A stretch of 45,922 nucleotides of DNA, taken from Acidobacteriota bacterium (GTDB taxonomy: Bacteria > Acidobacteriota > Terriglobia > Bryobacterales > Bryobacteraceae). Location: assembly GCA_016870915.1 (NCBI GenBank), contig VFZY01000023.1:1-45922 (forward strand), read 5' to 3'. Of this stretch, positions 25,829 through 34,198 are shown piece after piece (position 1 is the stretch's first letter; the number at the start of each line of letters is the position of its first letter). Under the pieces are notes generated by a model. That model ran no database searches. It saw only the letters and a list, made by a program, of their open reading frames with translations, and was not told where the DNA came from. The translations under genes and the position numbers were made by a program.

Positions 25829-27869
25829 CCAGCCGGACCCTCATCTCCGGAAGGGCGGGGCTTGCCGTCCATTTTCAGGCTGGCCGTGTCCACTCCTTTC
25901 ACCTCGATGGACCCCAAGGCCTGGAACGCCGCCAGGAAGAAGTGCACCGCCTTTTCGGAGACTCACCGGACATCGTTGCTGTGTCCGGCCTCTCCCCCAC
26001 GACATCCCCACCCGTCTTGAACTCGAATGGCGCAAGCAGCATACCCTGGTCCTCTGCCTCCTCCTGCTCGATCGTGAATCGGACGCCGAAGCGCGCCTCC
26101 TCGCCATCCCGGATATTGAAGAATCCCTCGCCCAGCCCGAGATCCTGGCATTCCTAAGGCACCGGCTCTTCGTCGCCCCCCTGCCCCCCAACGCGGATCT
26201 GATCGGCTCCATCAACCGTGCCTTCGATCACAAGGCATCCACACTGTTCGCTCTCCTGGAAGATGTCGGCCAGCACCAGCCCGGAATCGCCCGCTGTCGC
26301 GCCGCCTGGGATGCGGTGATGTTTCCGGATGAACGTCAGAAGGAAGGTCTGGCGTTCGAATTGGTGAATGCCGGGGCGTTTCACGCCATGGCGACAGCGA
26401 CGCCTGAGCAGTGCGGAGCCGTAATCAGCCGCTTCCTCCCACGCCCCGAAATGGGAAAGTTCAACGGATGGCGGCTCGGCCTCACTGGCTGGGCCAATGC
26501 GCTTTCTCAACGGAAACACCAGGTCAACCGGAGCGCCGACGAAGAAGCGGAACAGGGACACCTCAAACCTGGGCGCTTCCGGCGCCCTGAGCCCGCTCGC
26601 GCGCTGGAAGAAGTCATTCAAGTCATCGACCGTCAAAAAACGGTAATCCGCCAGGTCCTCGCTCAAGGGGACCTTGATCGGGCTCGTGAATTCGCTACCG
26701 ATCTGGTTGGCTATCAGCGCCGGAATAGCAAGCCCATCCACATCGCCAAGTCACTCTGCGACCTGGCCCAATCCGCCAAGCAACTCGGCCATCACGGCAT
26801 CCAACTCGAATGGGCACAGCAGGCCGTGGATCTGGTTCCCGACGATGGATGGTCGCTCGTTCAATTGGGCGATGCGTTCCTTCTGAACCGGAACTGGGAA
26901 GCAGCCCTGCGCAATTTCGATCTGGGCCGAATGCACGGTCAGGTGGAAGTCGCGCGGAACGGCCGCGCCGAGGTTCTCAAATCGCTCGGGCAACTGGAGG
27001 AGTCGCTCAAGGAGTACACCGCCACCGTACGCGATTTCCCGCACGACGTGGTCGCGCGGACCGGCCGCGCCGAGGTTCTCAAATCGCTCGGGCAACTGGA
27101 GGAGTCGCTCAAGGAGTACACCGCCACCGTACGCGATTTCCCGCAAAACGTGGTCGCGCGGAACGGCCGCGCCGAGGTTCTCAAATCGCTCGGGCAACTG
27201 GAGGAGTCGCTCAAGGAGTACACCGCCACCGTACGCGATTTCCCGCAAAACGTGGTCGCGCGGAACGGCCGCGCCGAGGTTCTCAAATCGCTCGGGCAAC
27301 TGGAGGAGTCGCTCAAGGAGTACACCGCCACCGTACGCGATTTCCCGCACGACGTGGTCGCGCGGACCGGCGCCTCTTGCGTCTGCCTGGCGCAAGGTAA
27401 CTGGGACAAAGCCCTCGCATGGCTGGGCACCCCCGCCGAAGCACGTCCTGTCAACTGGGTGGGTATGCACGTGCAGGCCATGATCTATCTGAAGATGGAG
27501 CGTGCAGCGGAAGCGATGGCAATACTGGAGCGCGGGGCGGCACATTCCCCCATGGAGAATCGCCGCTACTTCAAGTCTGGGCTCGCTTACGCCCGCCTGC
27601 TCGCCCGGCAGTTCCAGCAAGCGGCCCAGGCTCTCGCTCAGGAAACAACACCGGCCGCCCGGGTCCTTCAGATGCACATCTACACCGAACTGAACGACAT
27701 GGCCAAAGTCAGAGAAGCCTTCGAAGCCGCCAACCGGCTCACCCGGGAGCCGCGTGTCGTCGAACTGACCACTGAGCTCGCCGCCCGGGCAAAGCTGTCG
27801 GGTCAAAAATCCGCCCGCTCAGACCAGTGGGTCTTTAACCGCGAACTTGAACTCCTCCTGGCCGCCTGA
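25825..27869 (+). pseudogene. TPR-repeat protein gene with a single frameshift
   Basis: ATG 25825 overlaps the stop of the zinc-ribbon gene. The first frame reads about 57 residues of plausible protein (VHSFHLDGPQGLERRQEEV, then DSPDIVAVSGLS) and then degenerates. From about 25998 the coding sequence continues in the -1 frame (HDIPTRLELEWRKQ onward) without a stop to 27869. The switch falls in a run of five C at 25994-25998; one more C would restore LSPHDIPTRLELEW. The rest is helical: a novel region to about 26600, a TPR-like segment (HGIQLEWAQQAVDLVPDDGWS), four near-identical 34-residue TPRs, then more TPR-like helices. The protein would be about 680 residues. It may be a mutation, a sequencing slip, phase variation, or programmed -1 slippage. 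It probably binds or senses a partner of the upstream ART-like protein. Confidence 0.7.
26951..27358 (+). repeat. Four tandem 102-bp repeats encoding identical TPR units
   Basis: Units begin at 26951, 27053, 27155 and 27257 and are almost identical in DNA, including third positions. Each encodes one 34-residue TPR containing AEVLKSLGQLEESLKEY. Variation is limited to the N/T in VARNG or VARTG and the HD/QN pair in DFPHDV or DFPQNV: units 1 and 4 end in HD, units 2 and 3 in QN. This pattern points to recent unit duplication or gene conversion. Confidence 0.95.
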
Positions 27870-27974
27870 CACAACGAGTCCAGGTCAGGTCGATTTACCC
27901 AGCGCGCTGCGGAGGTGGATAGCCCCCTCGGCGCATCCGCCATCCGATTCATCAAGGCGACAGAAGCCGCCCCG

Positions 27975-29453
27975 CTACTTCTTGTTCGCCGGATCCATCG
28001 TCTGCCGGTACTCCCCCGTGCGGCCCGCATCCACGTATTCCACAATCACCTTCTTGCCGATCCCTGGAAGCTCCTTGTACATCCACCGCTCAAACGGAGG
28101 CCCGCCCTCCTTCCCCGACGGATACGACTCAATTTCATCCGGCGGACCATGAACGATATAGATCTTTCCCCGGTCCGTCCTCCACCCCGCCTTGCCCGGC
28201 GCGCGGTACAGATCATTGCAGTAGGCAATTCGCCGGTAGTGCTCCTCGCGCACTTTCTCCGCCGCCGCGCGCGCGGTCGCGCGCCGCATCCAGAACTGCT
28301 CAATGAACCGCTTCCGTTCATCGTCGGTCTTCAGCCGCACGAAAGCTTCCCGCTCCCGGGCTTCAATGATGTAGACCACATCCTCGTTTACCCACTTCCG
28401 GTACGGATCAGCCTCCGCCGGACTCTGTGCCGCCGCGGCGTTCATGGAAAATCCGGCGAAGGCCCCCGCGCAAGCCAACGCAACCACCACCAACACGGGC
28501 GCGACCACCCAACCCATCGCCGGCGCCGGACGCGCCGCCGGATACAACAATCGCCCAATGCGTTTCACAAGATTCCCTCCCGTAGCCGCGACAACGGCGG
28601 CATTCTCATTCGAAATGGTTCCCAGGCAGCGGTTCCGTTCCAGGGCCTCCAGCGCCAGCGCATACTCATACACGCCACGCCCGGTGGCCGCCACCGCCAA
28701 ATCATCGCAACAGTGTTCCCGTTCGGCGCGTACGAATCCCGAGATCCACCACACCGCCGGATGATAGAAAAACAGAGCCTCCACCACCGCCTGCAACAGG
28801 TTGATCAGATAATCGTGACGCCGGCTGTGCGCCAGTTCATGCAGCAGGATCGCCTCCACCTGATCCGGCGGCAGCCCGGCCAGCAGCCCGGCCGGCACCA
28901 GGATCGCCGGGCGGAGATATCCAATCACCACCGGCGCCGCGGCCAGACTCGACTCCAGCAACTGAACCGGCCGCGAAACCCGCATCCGAGCCGCCAGCTC
29001 CGCCAACGTCTGCTTCCACGGCCTGGGCGCCTCGCACACACCCACCCGCCGCAGCCGTCTCGTCCCCACCCATCCACCCACCACACGCATCTGGAACAGC
29101 ACCGCGCCAACCAGCCAGAACGGCGTCAGCCACCCCAACACCTCACTGGCGGGAAACGCCGCGGGACGCGCCGTGCCCCCGGCCGCATCCGGCAAGACGA
29201 TTGGCGCTGGAATCTCCCGCCGCGCCCACCTCATCCCGTCCGGCGGCAACGCGTGCCAGAACGTCAGCCCAAAGCTCACCACAATCGCCAGCAGCGCTGC
29301 ACACGCAAGCCAATACCGCACCCGCGCCCCACGGCCCGCCGCCAGCAATCGCAACAGCGCCGCCGCGGCCGCGCCCTGCCAAAGCGAGTGAACCAGAGCC
29401 CATCCCAACGCCTCACTCACCGCGGTCTTCACCCAGCCCTCAAGCGGCATCAT
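27975..29453 (-). CDS. M56 (BlaR1/MecR1-like) metallopeptidase fused to a GWxTD domain
   Basis: A 492-residue membrane protein. Hydrophobic segments at the N-terminus (about 14-35, 45-66 and 103-122) precede the zinc peptidase core HELAHSRRHDYL (HExxH at 205-209) and ERREHCCD-like block REREHCCDDLAV, characteristic of M56. A further membrane segment lies near 315-335. The C-terminal 110 residues are a GWxTD domain (GWRTDRGKIYIVHGPPDEI). This fusion is common in Acidobacteriota; BlaR1 has a penicillin-binding sensor in that place, so a different signal is expected here. The ATG overlaps the stop of blaI by four bases. The expected role is to sense a periplasmic cue and trigger removal of the BlaI-type repressor. 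Confidence 0.88.
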   Translation of the reverse strand: MMPLEGWVKTAVSEALGWALVHSLWQGAAAAALLRLLAAGRGARVRYWLACAALLAIVVSFGLTFWHALPPDGMRWARREIPAPIVLPDAAGGTARPAAFPASEVLGWLTPFWLVGAVLFQMRVVGGWVGTRRLRRVGVCEAPRPWKQTLAELAARMRVSRPVQLLESSLAAAPVVIGYLRPAILVPAGLLAGLPPDQVEAILLHELAHSRRHDYLINLLQAVVEALFFYHPAVWWISGFVRAEREHCCDDLAVAATGRGVYEYALALEALERNRCLGTISNENAAVVAATGGNLVKRIGRLLYPAARPAPAMGWVVAPVLVVVALACAGAFAGFSMNAAAAQSPAEADPYRKWVNEDVVYIIEAREREAFVRLKTDDERKRFIEQFWMRRATARAAAEKVREEHYRRIAYCNDLYRAPGKAGWRTDRGKIYIVHGPPDEIESYPSGKEGGPPFERWMYKELPGIGKKVIVEYVDAGRTGEYRQTMDPANKK

Positions 29454-29839
29454 TGCGGCAATCCCTTTTCGTATTCATCCAGCAGGCGCCGGACCTCGGC
29501 CAACTCCCGCTTCGTGGCCTTCGTCTCCGATAGCGCGCCCAGCACCAGGCTCCCGGTTGAGCCCCCGAAGGCCCGCTGCAGCAGATCCCCGGCAAGCTGC
29601 CGCTGCGTCCAATCCCGCGTCCGCGCCGCCACATAAACATGCGACCGCTGCGACTCATCGCGCCGCACCAGACCCTTGCCCGCCATCACCTGCAACTGCT
29701 TCAGCACCGTGGTGTACTGCGTTGGCTTGCGGGCGGTAATCGCCTCATGCACCTCCCGCACCGTGCTCCGCCCGCGGCTCCAAAGCACACACAAGATCTC
29801 CAACTCCGCGTCCGTGGGTTTCGGAACCGTTGCCGCCAT
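29450..29839 (-). CDS. BlaI/MecI-family repressor
   Basis: A 129-residue winged-helix repressor: LTDAELEILCVLWSRGRSTV-type start (here KPTDAELEILCVLWSRGRST), TVREVHEAITARKPTQYTTV with the recognition helix, then LKQLQVMAGKGLVRRDES and a C-terminal dimerisation helix. It is cotranscribed and coupled with the M56-GWxTD gene. A perfect inverted repeat lies inside its own promoter, so autorepression relieved by the M56 partner is the simplest model. The ATG is nine bases from the -10 box, hence a nearly leaderless message. Confidence 0.93.
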   Translation of the reverse strand: MAATVPKPTDAELEILCVLWSRGRSTVREVHEAITARKPTQYTTVLKQLQVMAGKGLVRRDESQRSHVYVAARTRDWTQRQLAGDLLQRAFGGSTGSLVLGALSETKATKRELAEVRRLLDEYEKGLPQ

Positions 29840-29847
29840 ATACGACG

Positions 29848-29876
29848 ACTATACTACGAGGAGCATCGTAGATCAA
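29848..29876 (-). promoter_or_regulatory. blaI promoter with embedded palindromic operator
   Basis: On the minus strand TTGATC (29871-29876), a 17-base spacer and TATAGT (29848-29853). The spacer is almost entirely filled by CTACGA-N6-TCGTAG (29854-29871), a perfect 6-bp inverted repeat. A BlaI dimer bound there would block RNA polymerase. The site could also influence the divergent acyltransferase gene, which starts 78 bases away. Confidence 0.65.
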
Positions 29877-29953
29877 AAGCAAAATCGCGGCGCGGCGCAC
29901 GGAACACACTTCGAACGCCCTGCGTATTCCCCGTGTATCCTGAACCAGACGCC

Positions 29954-31081
29954 ATGGACACCACCCGCTATCACGCACTCGACAGCATGCGGGCGGCGAT
30001 GATGCTGCTGGGCATCTATCTCCATGTCGTCGTCGGCTACACCGGCGACGGCAACTGGCCCTACATCGACAAGAACCCAACCCACCTGCCCGCCTTCACG
30101 CTCGGCATCATCCACGCCTTCCGCATGCCGGCATTCTTCGCCATGGCCGGATTCTTCGGCGCCCTGCTCTGGAACCGCCGCGGACCCCGCGAGTTCCTCC
30201 GCAACCGAATCAACCGTGTGTTGTGGCCCTTCGCCGTCTTCTGGTCCGCCATGTTTCCACCGGTCGGATACCTGGTGCTCTCCGGCGAGCCCGGGTGGCC
30301 AGGCTTATCGGAGTCCCTCCGCAGCGGCCTCTGGTGGAACCGGCTTCACCCCCTCCACCTCTGGTTCCTCGAATACCTCCTGCTCCTCTACGCCCTCGGA
30401 GCCCTCGCCGCCCGGTTCACCCCCGCCCGCATCAGCGACGCCCTCCACCGCGCCCATCGCTGGGCCCTCCAACGCCCCTGGGCGCCCATTCTCTTTGCCG
30501 CCTTCTCCTGGGCCCCGCTCTCCGGAATGCACGGCAACTTGAAGGACTGCGAAGGCTTCGCCCCGGAACCACTCATCCTCGCCGCCTACATCCCGCCCTT
30601 CACCTTCGGCTGGCTCCTCTACCGCAACCGCGATCTCCTCACCACCTTCCAACGCCTCCCCTGGGTCCACCTGGCCCTTGCCATCCCCGCCTACTTCATC
30701 TACCGCGAGGTGCCCTGGCGCGAGTTCCCAATTCTCCGCGCCGCCGGCAACGTGCTCCTCTGCTGGTTCCTCATCTTCGGCCTCCTCGGCCTCTTCCTCC
30801 GCCACGCCAGCGCGCTCAGCCCGCGCTGGCGCTACTGGTCGGATTCATCGTACTGGCTCTACATCATGCATCTGCCGGTGGTCGTCTCGCTGCAATTCGC
30901 CCTCGCGTCCGTGCCCCTGTCCGCCCTCGCCAAGATCCCTCTGGTCCTCGCACTCGCCGTCGGCATCCTCATCGCGACATATGACCTCTTCGTGCGGCCC
31001 ACCGCCATAGGAGCTCTCCTCAACGGGCGCCGCTACCCGCGCGGCCTGCCGTCTCTGGAACCGGCGCCGTCAGAGCGTTGA
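29954..31081 (+). CDS. Membrane acyltransferase of the acyltransferase-3 family
   Basis: A 375-residue integral membrane protein with about ten hydrophobic segments. The first segment carries the family opening, YHALDSMRAAMMLLGIYLHV, with the essential His in LH. RRGPREFLRNRINRVLWPF is the cytoplasmic arginine-rich loop seen in this family, and SSYWLYIMHLPVVV near the C-terminus is another hallmark. Related proteins O-acylate sugars, glucans or peptidoglycan, or modify osmoregulated glucans (MdoC/OpgC). The ATG at 29954 begins the conserved N-terminus; the frame is open for 315 bases upstream, but that part is the reverse of blaI. The last 12 bases overlap the convergent MOSC gene. Confidence 0.87.
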   Translation: MDTTRYHALDSMRAAMMLLGIYLHVVVGYTGDGNWPYIDKNPTHLPAFTLGIIHAFRMPAFFAMAGFFGALLWNRRGPREFLRNRINRVLWPFAVFWSAMFPPVGYLVLSGEPGWPGLSESLRSGLWWNRLHPLHLWFLEYLLLLYALGALAARFTPARISDALHRAHRWALQRPWAPILFAAFSWAPLSGMHGNLKDCEGFAPEPLILAAYIPPFTFGWLLYRNRDLLTTFQRLPWVHLALAIPAYFIYREVPWREFPILRAAGNVLLCWFLIFGLLGLFLRHASALSPRWRYWSDSSYWLYIMHLPVVVSLQFALASVPLSALAKIPLVLALAVGILIATYDLFVRPTAIGALLNGRRYPRGLPSLEPAPSER

Positions 31082-31804
31082 ACGCAGGAAAATCGGCTGC
31101 CCCACCGCAAGCCGGCCCACTCGCGTCACCACGCCGTACACCCCGGCATGGTTCTCATTCGCACGAACAATCGCCTTCATCACCGCCGGCTCCGGGCGCG
31201 CTGAGTGCGGATCCAGGTTCACCATCCCGCAGCGGACATCCCGCATCGTCACCGAAACCGCCGGGGCGTCCTCCCCCTCGCCAAAGGAAAGCAGTCCACC
31301 TACCCACTTGTCTTCTTCAAACGCCCCCGGCCGGGCCAGACGAACCACCACGTTCGGCCGGAACTGCAGCACGTCCAACTCCCGCTCCGCAAGCCGCCCG
31401 ATCTCACGCACCGTATCCGAGGCGATCACCGACACGCTCGCCTCATCGAAGATCCCCTGCCGCAGTTGCATCATCTGTACGGGAGCTCCAAACCGCTCCC
31501 CAATCCGAGCGGCGAGTTCGGCGCCGAAAATCGCCAGTTCCTCACCCTCCGGCGTTCGGACATGCGAAGGAAGCGGCGCTTCCTCAGGCCCTGCCCCCGG
31601 ACGATACAACAGCAACTCCGGAACCCGCCCCGCCGTCAACCACGGCATTCCGCTGCGATCATCCACCCGCCGCAATGCCAGCCGCCTGTCCCCTTCCAGA
31701 CCGTGCCAGCCCAGATCAGCAACCTCAAGCCGCTCGCCAGCCATCGACTTCACCGGATACCGGAACAGCGCTTCCACTCGTCCAATTTCAATCACGATTC
31801 GCAT
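31070..31804 (-). CDS. MOSC-domain protein
   Basis: A 244-residue protein with an N-terminal MOSC beta-barrel (VEALFRYPVKSMAGE, then LGWHGLEGDRRLALR) and a C-terminal MOSC domain with LQFRPNVVV and MRDVRCGMVNLDP, where the Cys is the presumed sulfur or molybdenum ligand. Relatives include mARC/YcbX-type molybdoenzymes that reduce N-hydroxylated compounds, so a detoxifying reductase role is possible. The ATG at 31804 lies inside a TAGAAT -10-like box (31803-31808); GTG 31795, three codons on, would then be a leaderless start and is a real alternative. Convergent overlap with the acyltransferase gene. Confidence 0.85.
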   Translation of the reverse strand: MRIVIEIGRVEALFRYPVKSMAGERLEVADLGWHGLEGDRRLALRRVDDRSGMPWLTAGRVPELLLYRPGAGPEEAPLPSHVRTPEGEELAIFGAELAARIGERFGAPVQMMQLRQGIFDEASVSVIASDTVREIGRLAERELDVLQFRPNVVVRLARPGAFEEDKWVGGLLSFGEGEDAPAVSVTMRDVRCGMVNLDPHSARPEPAVMKAIVRANENHAGVYGVVTRVGRLAVGQPIFLRSTL

Positions 31805-31860
31805 TCTACCCCGGCCGTGCTGCCGGCCGGCTACGGATGATACCGTGAGACCAGAGCGCC

Positions 31861-32751
31861 ATGCGAACCCTCTTCTTCAACACACTCCTCGCCGCCGGAC
31901 TCCTCCACGGCGAAATCTCCCAGCCGCAACGCACCGCCATCGACAACTTAACCGGCGCCAAAGGCGTCTACACCGAATCCGAGGACGTCTACCGCGTCGC
32001 CTTCCCGCGAACCGGCGTCCCCGTGTCCGTCGACGGCCGCCCCCTGCACCCCTTCCAGGGCGTGACCTCCTGGGCCGCCTTCACCCCGGACGCCCACACC
32101 GGCCGCCTCATGGTCATGGGCGACCTCGTCTTGTTCGAAGATGAGCTCAATCCCGTCATGTCCGTCGCCCTCGACAACGGCCTCGAAGTCACCGCCCTCC
32201 ACAATCACTTCTTCTTCGACTCCCCCCGAGTCATGTTCATGCACATCGGCGGCTCGGGCACCGCCGAGCAGCTCGCCGGTGCCGTCGGCCAGGCCCTCCG
32301 GAAGGTCGCCGAAATCCGAAAGGCGAACGCCAAACCAGCTTCGTCGTTCGGCGGCCCCGAGATTCCGCCCACCAACACCATCTCCCCCGCGCCGCTCGAT
32401 GCCATCTTCGGTCTCACCGGTCAAGTGAACAGCGGGATGTACAAACTCTCCATCGGCCGTCCCGCATCCATGCACGGACGCACCGTCGGCAATCAGATGG
32501 GCGTCAACACCTGGGCCGCCTTCGCCGGCTCCGATGGCGCCGCGGTCGTCGACGGTGACTTCGCCATGCTCGAATCCGAACTCCAACCCGTCCTCAAGGC
32601 CCTCCGCCGAGCCGGAATCAACATCGTCGCCATCCACAACCACATGACCCACGAAGAGCCCCAATACGTCTTCCTCCACTACTGGGGCAAGGGCCCTGCG
32701 CAAGACCTCGCCCGATCCCTCAAGGCCGCCATGGACACCCAGAAAAAGTAA
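31861..32751 (+). CDS. Secreted DUF1259 (LppY/LpqO-like) protein
   Basis: A 296-residue protein built from two copies of DUF1259, one per half. The first includes TGAKGVYTESEDVYRVAFPR, SWAAFTPD and VTALHNHFFFDSPRVMFMH. The second includes NTWAAFAGSDGAAVVDGDF and IVAIHNHMTHEEPQYVFLH. The paired LHNH/IHNH histidines could bind a metal, but I know of no established activity. A hydrophobic N-terminus (MRTLFFNTLLAAGLLHG) indicates export. It stands alone between the MOSC gene and the PadR-linked membrane gene. Confidence 0.85.
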   Translation: MRTLFFNTLLAAGLLHGEISQPQRTAIDNLTGAKGVYTESEDVYRVAFPRTGVPVSVDGRPLHPFQGVTSWAAFTPDAHTGRLMVMGDLVLFEDELNPVMSVALDNGLEVTALHNHFFFDSPRVMFMHIGGSGTAEQLAGAVGQALRKVAEIRKANAKPASSFGGPEIPPTNTISPAPLDAIFGLTGQVNSGMYKLSIGRPASMHGRTVGNQMGVNTWAAFAGSDGAAVVDGDFAMLESELQPVLKALRRAGINIVAIHNHMTHEEPQYVFLHYWGKGPAQDLARSLKAAMDTQKK

Positions 32752-32760
32752 CCGCGGCCC

Positions 32761-33501
32761 TCACGGCGCCGCCGGCCCTGCCGCCCGGTTCGCGTGCCGG
32801 AACAACAACCCCGCCACCCCGAACAACACCGCATAAGCCACGTGCCCCACCGCGTTCCGCTCATGGTACGGCGGCGCGCCTGAAGGCACCATCACCGCAA
32901 CCACCCCCAGCGTCGCCACCATCGCAAACAACGTCCAGGCCAACCCCCCAGCCCGCAACCGGGCCAGCCACGCCCCAACGCACCCCACCGCCAAAACGGA
33001 AAAATACAGCAGATTCGCAGGATTGTCGGACTCCGACGTATGCACCATATTCGACCATCCAAAAGCAAATCCCGCCACCAGCGCCACCCCAACGCCCGCC
33101 TTATACGACCACGCGCCCATGCGCCTCGAAATCAACGCATACGCCATCCCCGTCAAAAAGAACAGCACGTAAACCAACACGAAAGCCTTCACCGGCCAGT
33201 TCCATCCCGGAACCACCCGCGACCCCACCAAAGGCGCCATCAACGCCACCAGCGCACCCAGCGCCACACGAACCATCGTTCTTCCCAGGTCTGGCATATA
33301 CATCATGTTCTCCCTGATCATTCCCGCAAACGTTTCGCAAAACACCGGCAGCATCCACGCCACGCCGCGCTGCTCCCGGCACAGGTCGCCAAAGGTCTGC
33401 GCCATCGCCTCGCCGAACCGCACGCGAAAGGGCCGCGGATACAACCGCAGCAACCCCGCATACCACGCCCGGTAACGCCCGCTCGCCCAATCACCCGCCA
33501 T
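32761..33501 (-). CDS. Hypothetical membrane protein in a PadR operon
   Basis: A 246-residue protein. The first 35 residues (YRAWYAGLLRLYPRPFRVRF followed by GEAMAQTF) match the short cytoplasmic leader found at the N-terminus of acidobacterial MacB-like permeases. Instead of a permease, six or so hydrophobic helices follow (about 80-240), with no recognisable catalytic motif. I chose ATG 33501 because it begins that leader and overlaps the padR stop by 11 bases. It is probably the regulated target of the PadR protein, a common arrangement for membrane proteins that sense envelope stress or export compounds, but that is inference. Confidence 0.72.
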   Translation of the reverse strand: MAGDWASGRYRAWYAGLLRLYPRPFRVRFGEAMAQTFGDLCREQRGVAWMLPVFCETFAGMIRENMMYMPDLGRTMVRVALGALVALMAPLVGSRVVPGWNWPVKAFVLVYVLFFLTGMAYALISRRMGAWSYKAGVGVALVAGFAFGWSNMVHTSESDNPANLLYFSVLAVGCVGAWLARLRAGGLAWTLFAMVATLGVVAVMVPSGAPPYHERNAVGHVAYAVLFGVAGLLFRHANRAAGPAAP

Positions 33502-33838
33502 ACGCAAGCCGCCCCGCCGCCACCGCGACCACACCGCGATAGCGCGCCAACTCCGCCTCAAGCGCCGCCCGCCCGGCACCGGTCAACGTGTAATAGATAC
33601 GCCGCTCATCGCCCATCCCCACGGCAACCCGCTTCCCGCTCTCCCGCACCAGCCCGGCCTCCATCATCCGCGCAATCGACCCATACAGCGTCCCTGGCCC
33701 CATCTTCACCGCACCCTTCGAATCCGCCTCCACCTGCTTCATAATCCCGTACCCATGCCGCTCCTCCGTCGAAAGCGCCAACAGGATATGCAACACCGCG
33801 GGCGTCAGCGGACCCTGCGCCGTGTTCCTCTTCGCCAT
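33491..33838 (-). CDS. PadR-family transcriptional regulator
   Basis: A 115-residue winged-helix regulator: LTPAVLHILLALSTEERHGY, then GIMKQVEADSKGAVKMGPGTLYGSIARM (in two runs) with the GPGTLYGSI recognition block, then GLVRESGKR and RRIYYTLTGAGRAALEAEL, all family hallmarks. It is first in an operon with the membrane protein. Its promoter contains a perfect inverted repeat, and the predicted transcription start coincides with its ATG. Confidence 0.95.
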   Translation of the reverse strand: MAKRNTAQGPLTPAVLHILLALSTEERHGYGIMKQVEADSKGAVKMGPGTLYGSIARMMEAGLVRESGKRVAVGMGDERRIYYTLTGAGRAALEAELARYRGVVAVAAGRLAYGG

Positions 33839-33844
33839 ACCTAT

Positions 33845-33873
33845 ACAATATATCCATTACGGATATATGTCAA
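33845..33873 (-). promoter_or_regulatory. padR promoter with palindromic operator, leaderless start
   Basis: On the minus strand TTGACA (33868-33873), a 17-base spacer and TATTGT (33845-33850). The spacer is the perfect palindrome ATATATCC-N5-GGATATAT (33848-33868), an evident PadR operator. Six bases after the -10 box comes the A of the padR ATG at 33838, so the message would have no leader. Confidence 0.75.
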
Positions 33874-33949
33874 TCCGTGTTCAGGGTGCTGCATACGAGG
33901 CCGGAAAGCCGCCAAACACGTTGATACCGAATGCGGTACCGTGGGCAGT

Positions 33950-34198
33950 ATGACTGCAGCCAAGAGACTCCAGAACATGCGCGAGCACCCAAAAGGGTGG
34001 CGCATCGAGGATCTACAGGTGGTGGCCAAAGCGAATGGCGTTGAGTGGCGTACGCCCAGCGGTGGTGGCAGTCACGTGATCTTTAGCCGCCCAGGTGTGC
34101 AAGAAATCGTTTCCGTACCCGCGAGTCGTCCGATAGAACCGGTGTAAATCAAACATTTTCTGGCGCTCATCGACGCCGCTGGAAAGGTTGAACCATGA
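33950..34198 (+). pseudogene. hicA: HicA toxin gene with a premature stop
   Basis: ATG 33950 begins a HicA protein: MREHPKGWRIEDLQVVAKAN, then GSHVIFSRPG with the catalytic-position His, then VPASRPIEPV. A TAA at 34145-34147 stops it after 65 residues. The same frame continues after the stop with IKHFLALIDAAGKVEP to TGA 34196-34198, the normal HicA end, where the family has VYIKHFL. A single TAC to TAA change therefore explains the truncation. The full gene would be 82 codons and would overlap hicB by ATGA. The truncated product loses the last helix and is probably inactive, but this was not tested. Confidence 0.82.

Noticed and set aside
26154-26741. A minus-strand gene opposite the TPR gene
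   Set aside because: The plus strand in this interval carries the continuous second part of the TPR gene; the minus-strand frame shows no motif and no ribosome-binding site.
26951-27358. A CRISPR-like array
   Set aside because: The repeats are contiguous, without spacers, in frame, and encode TPR units.
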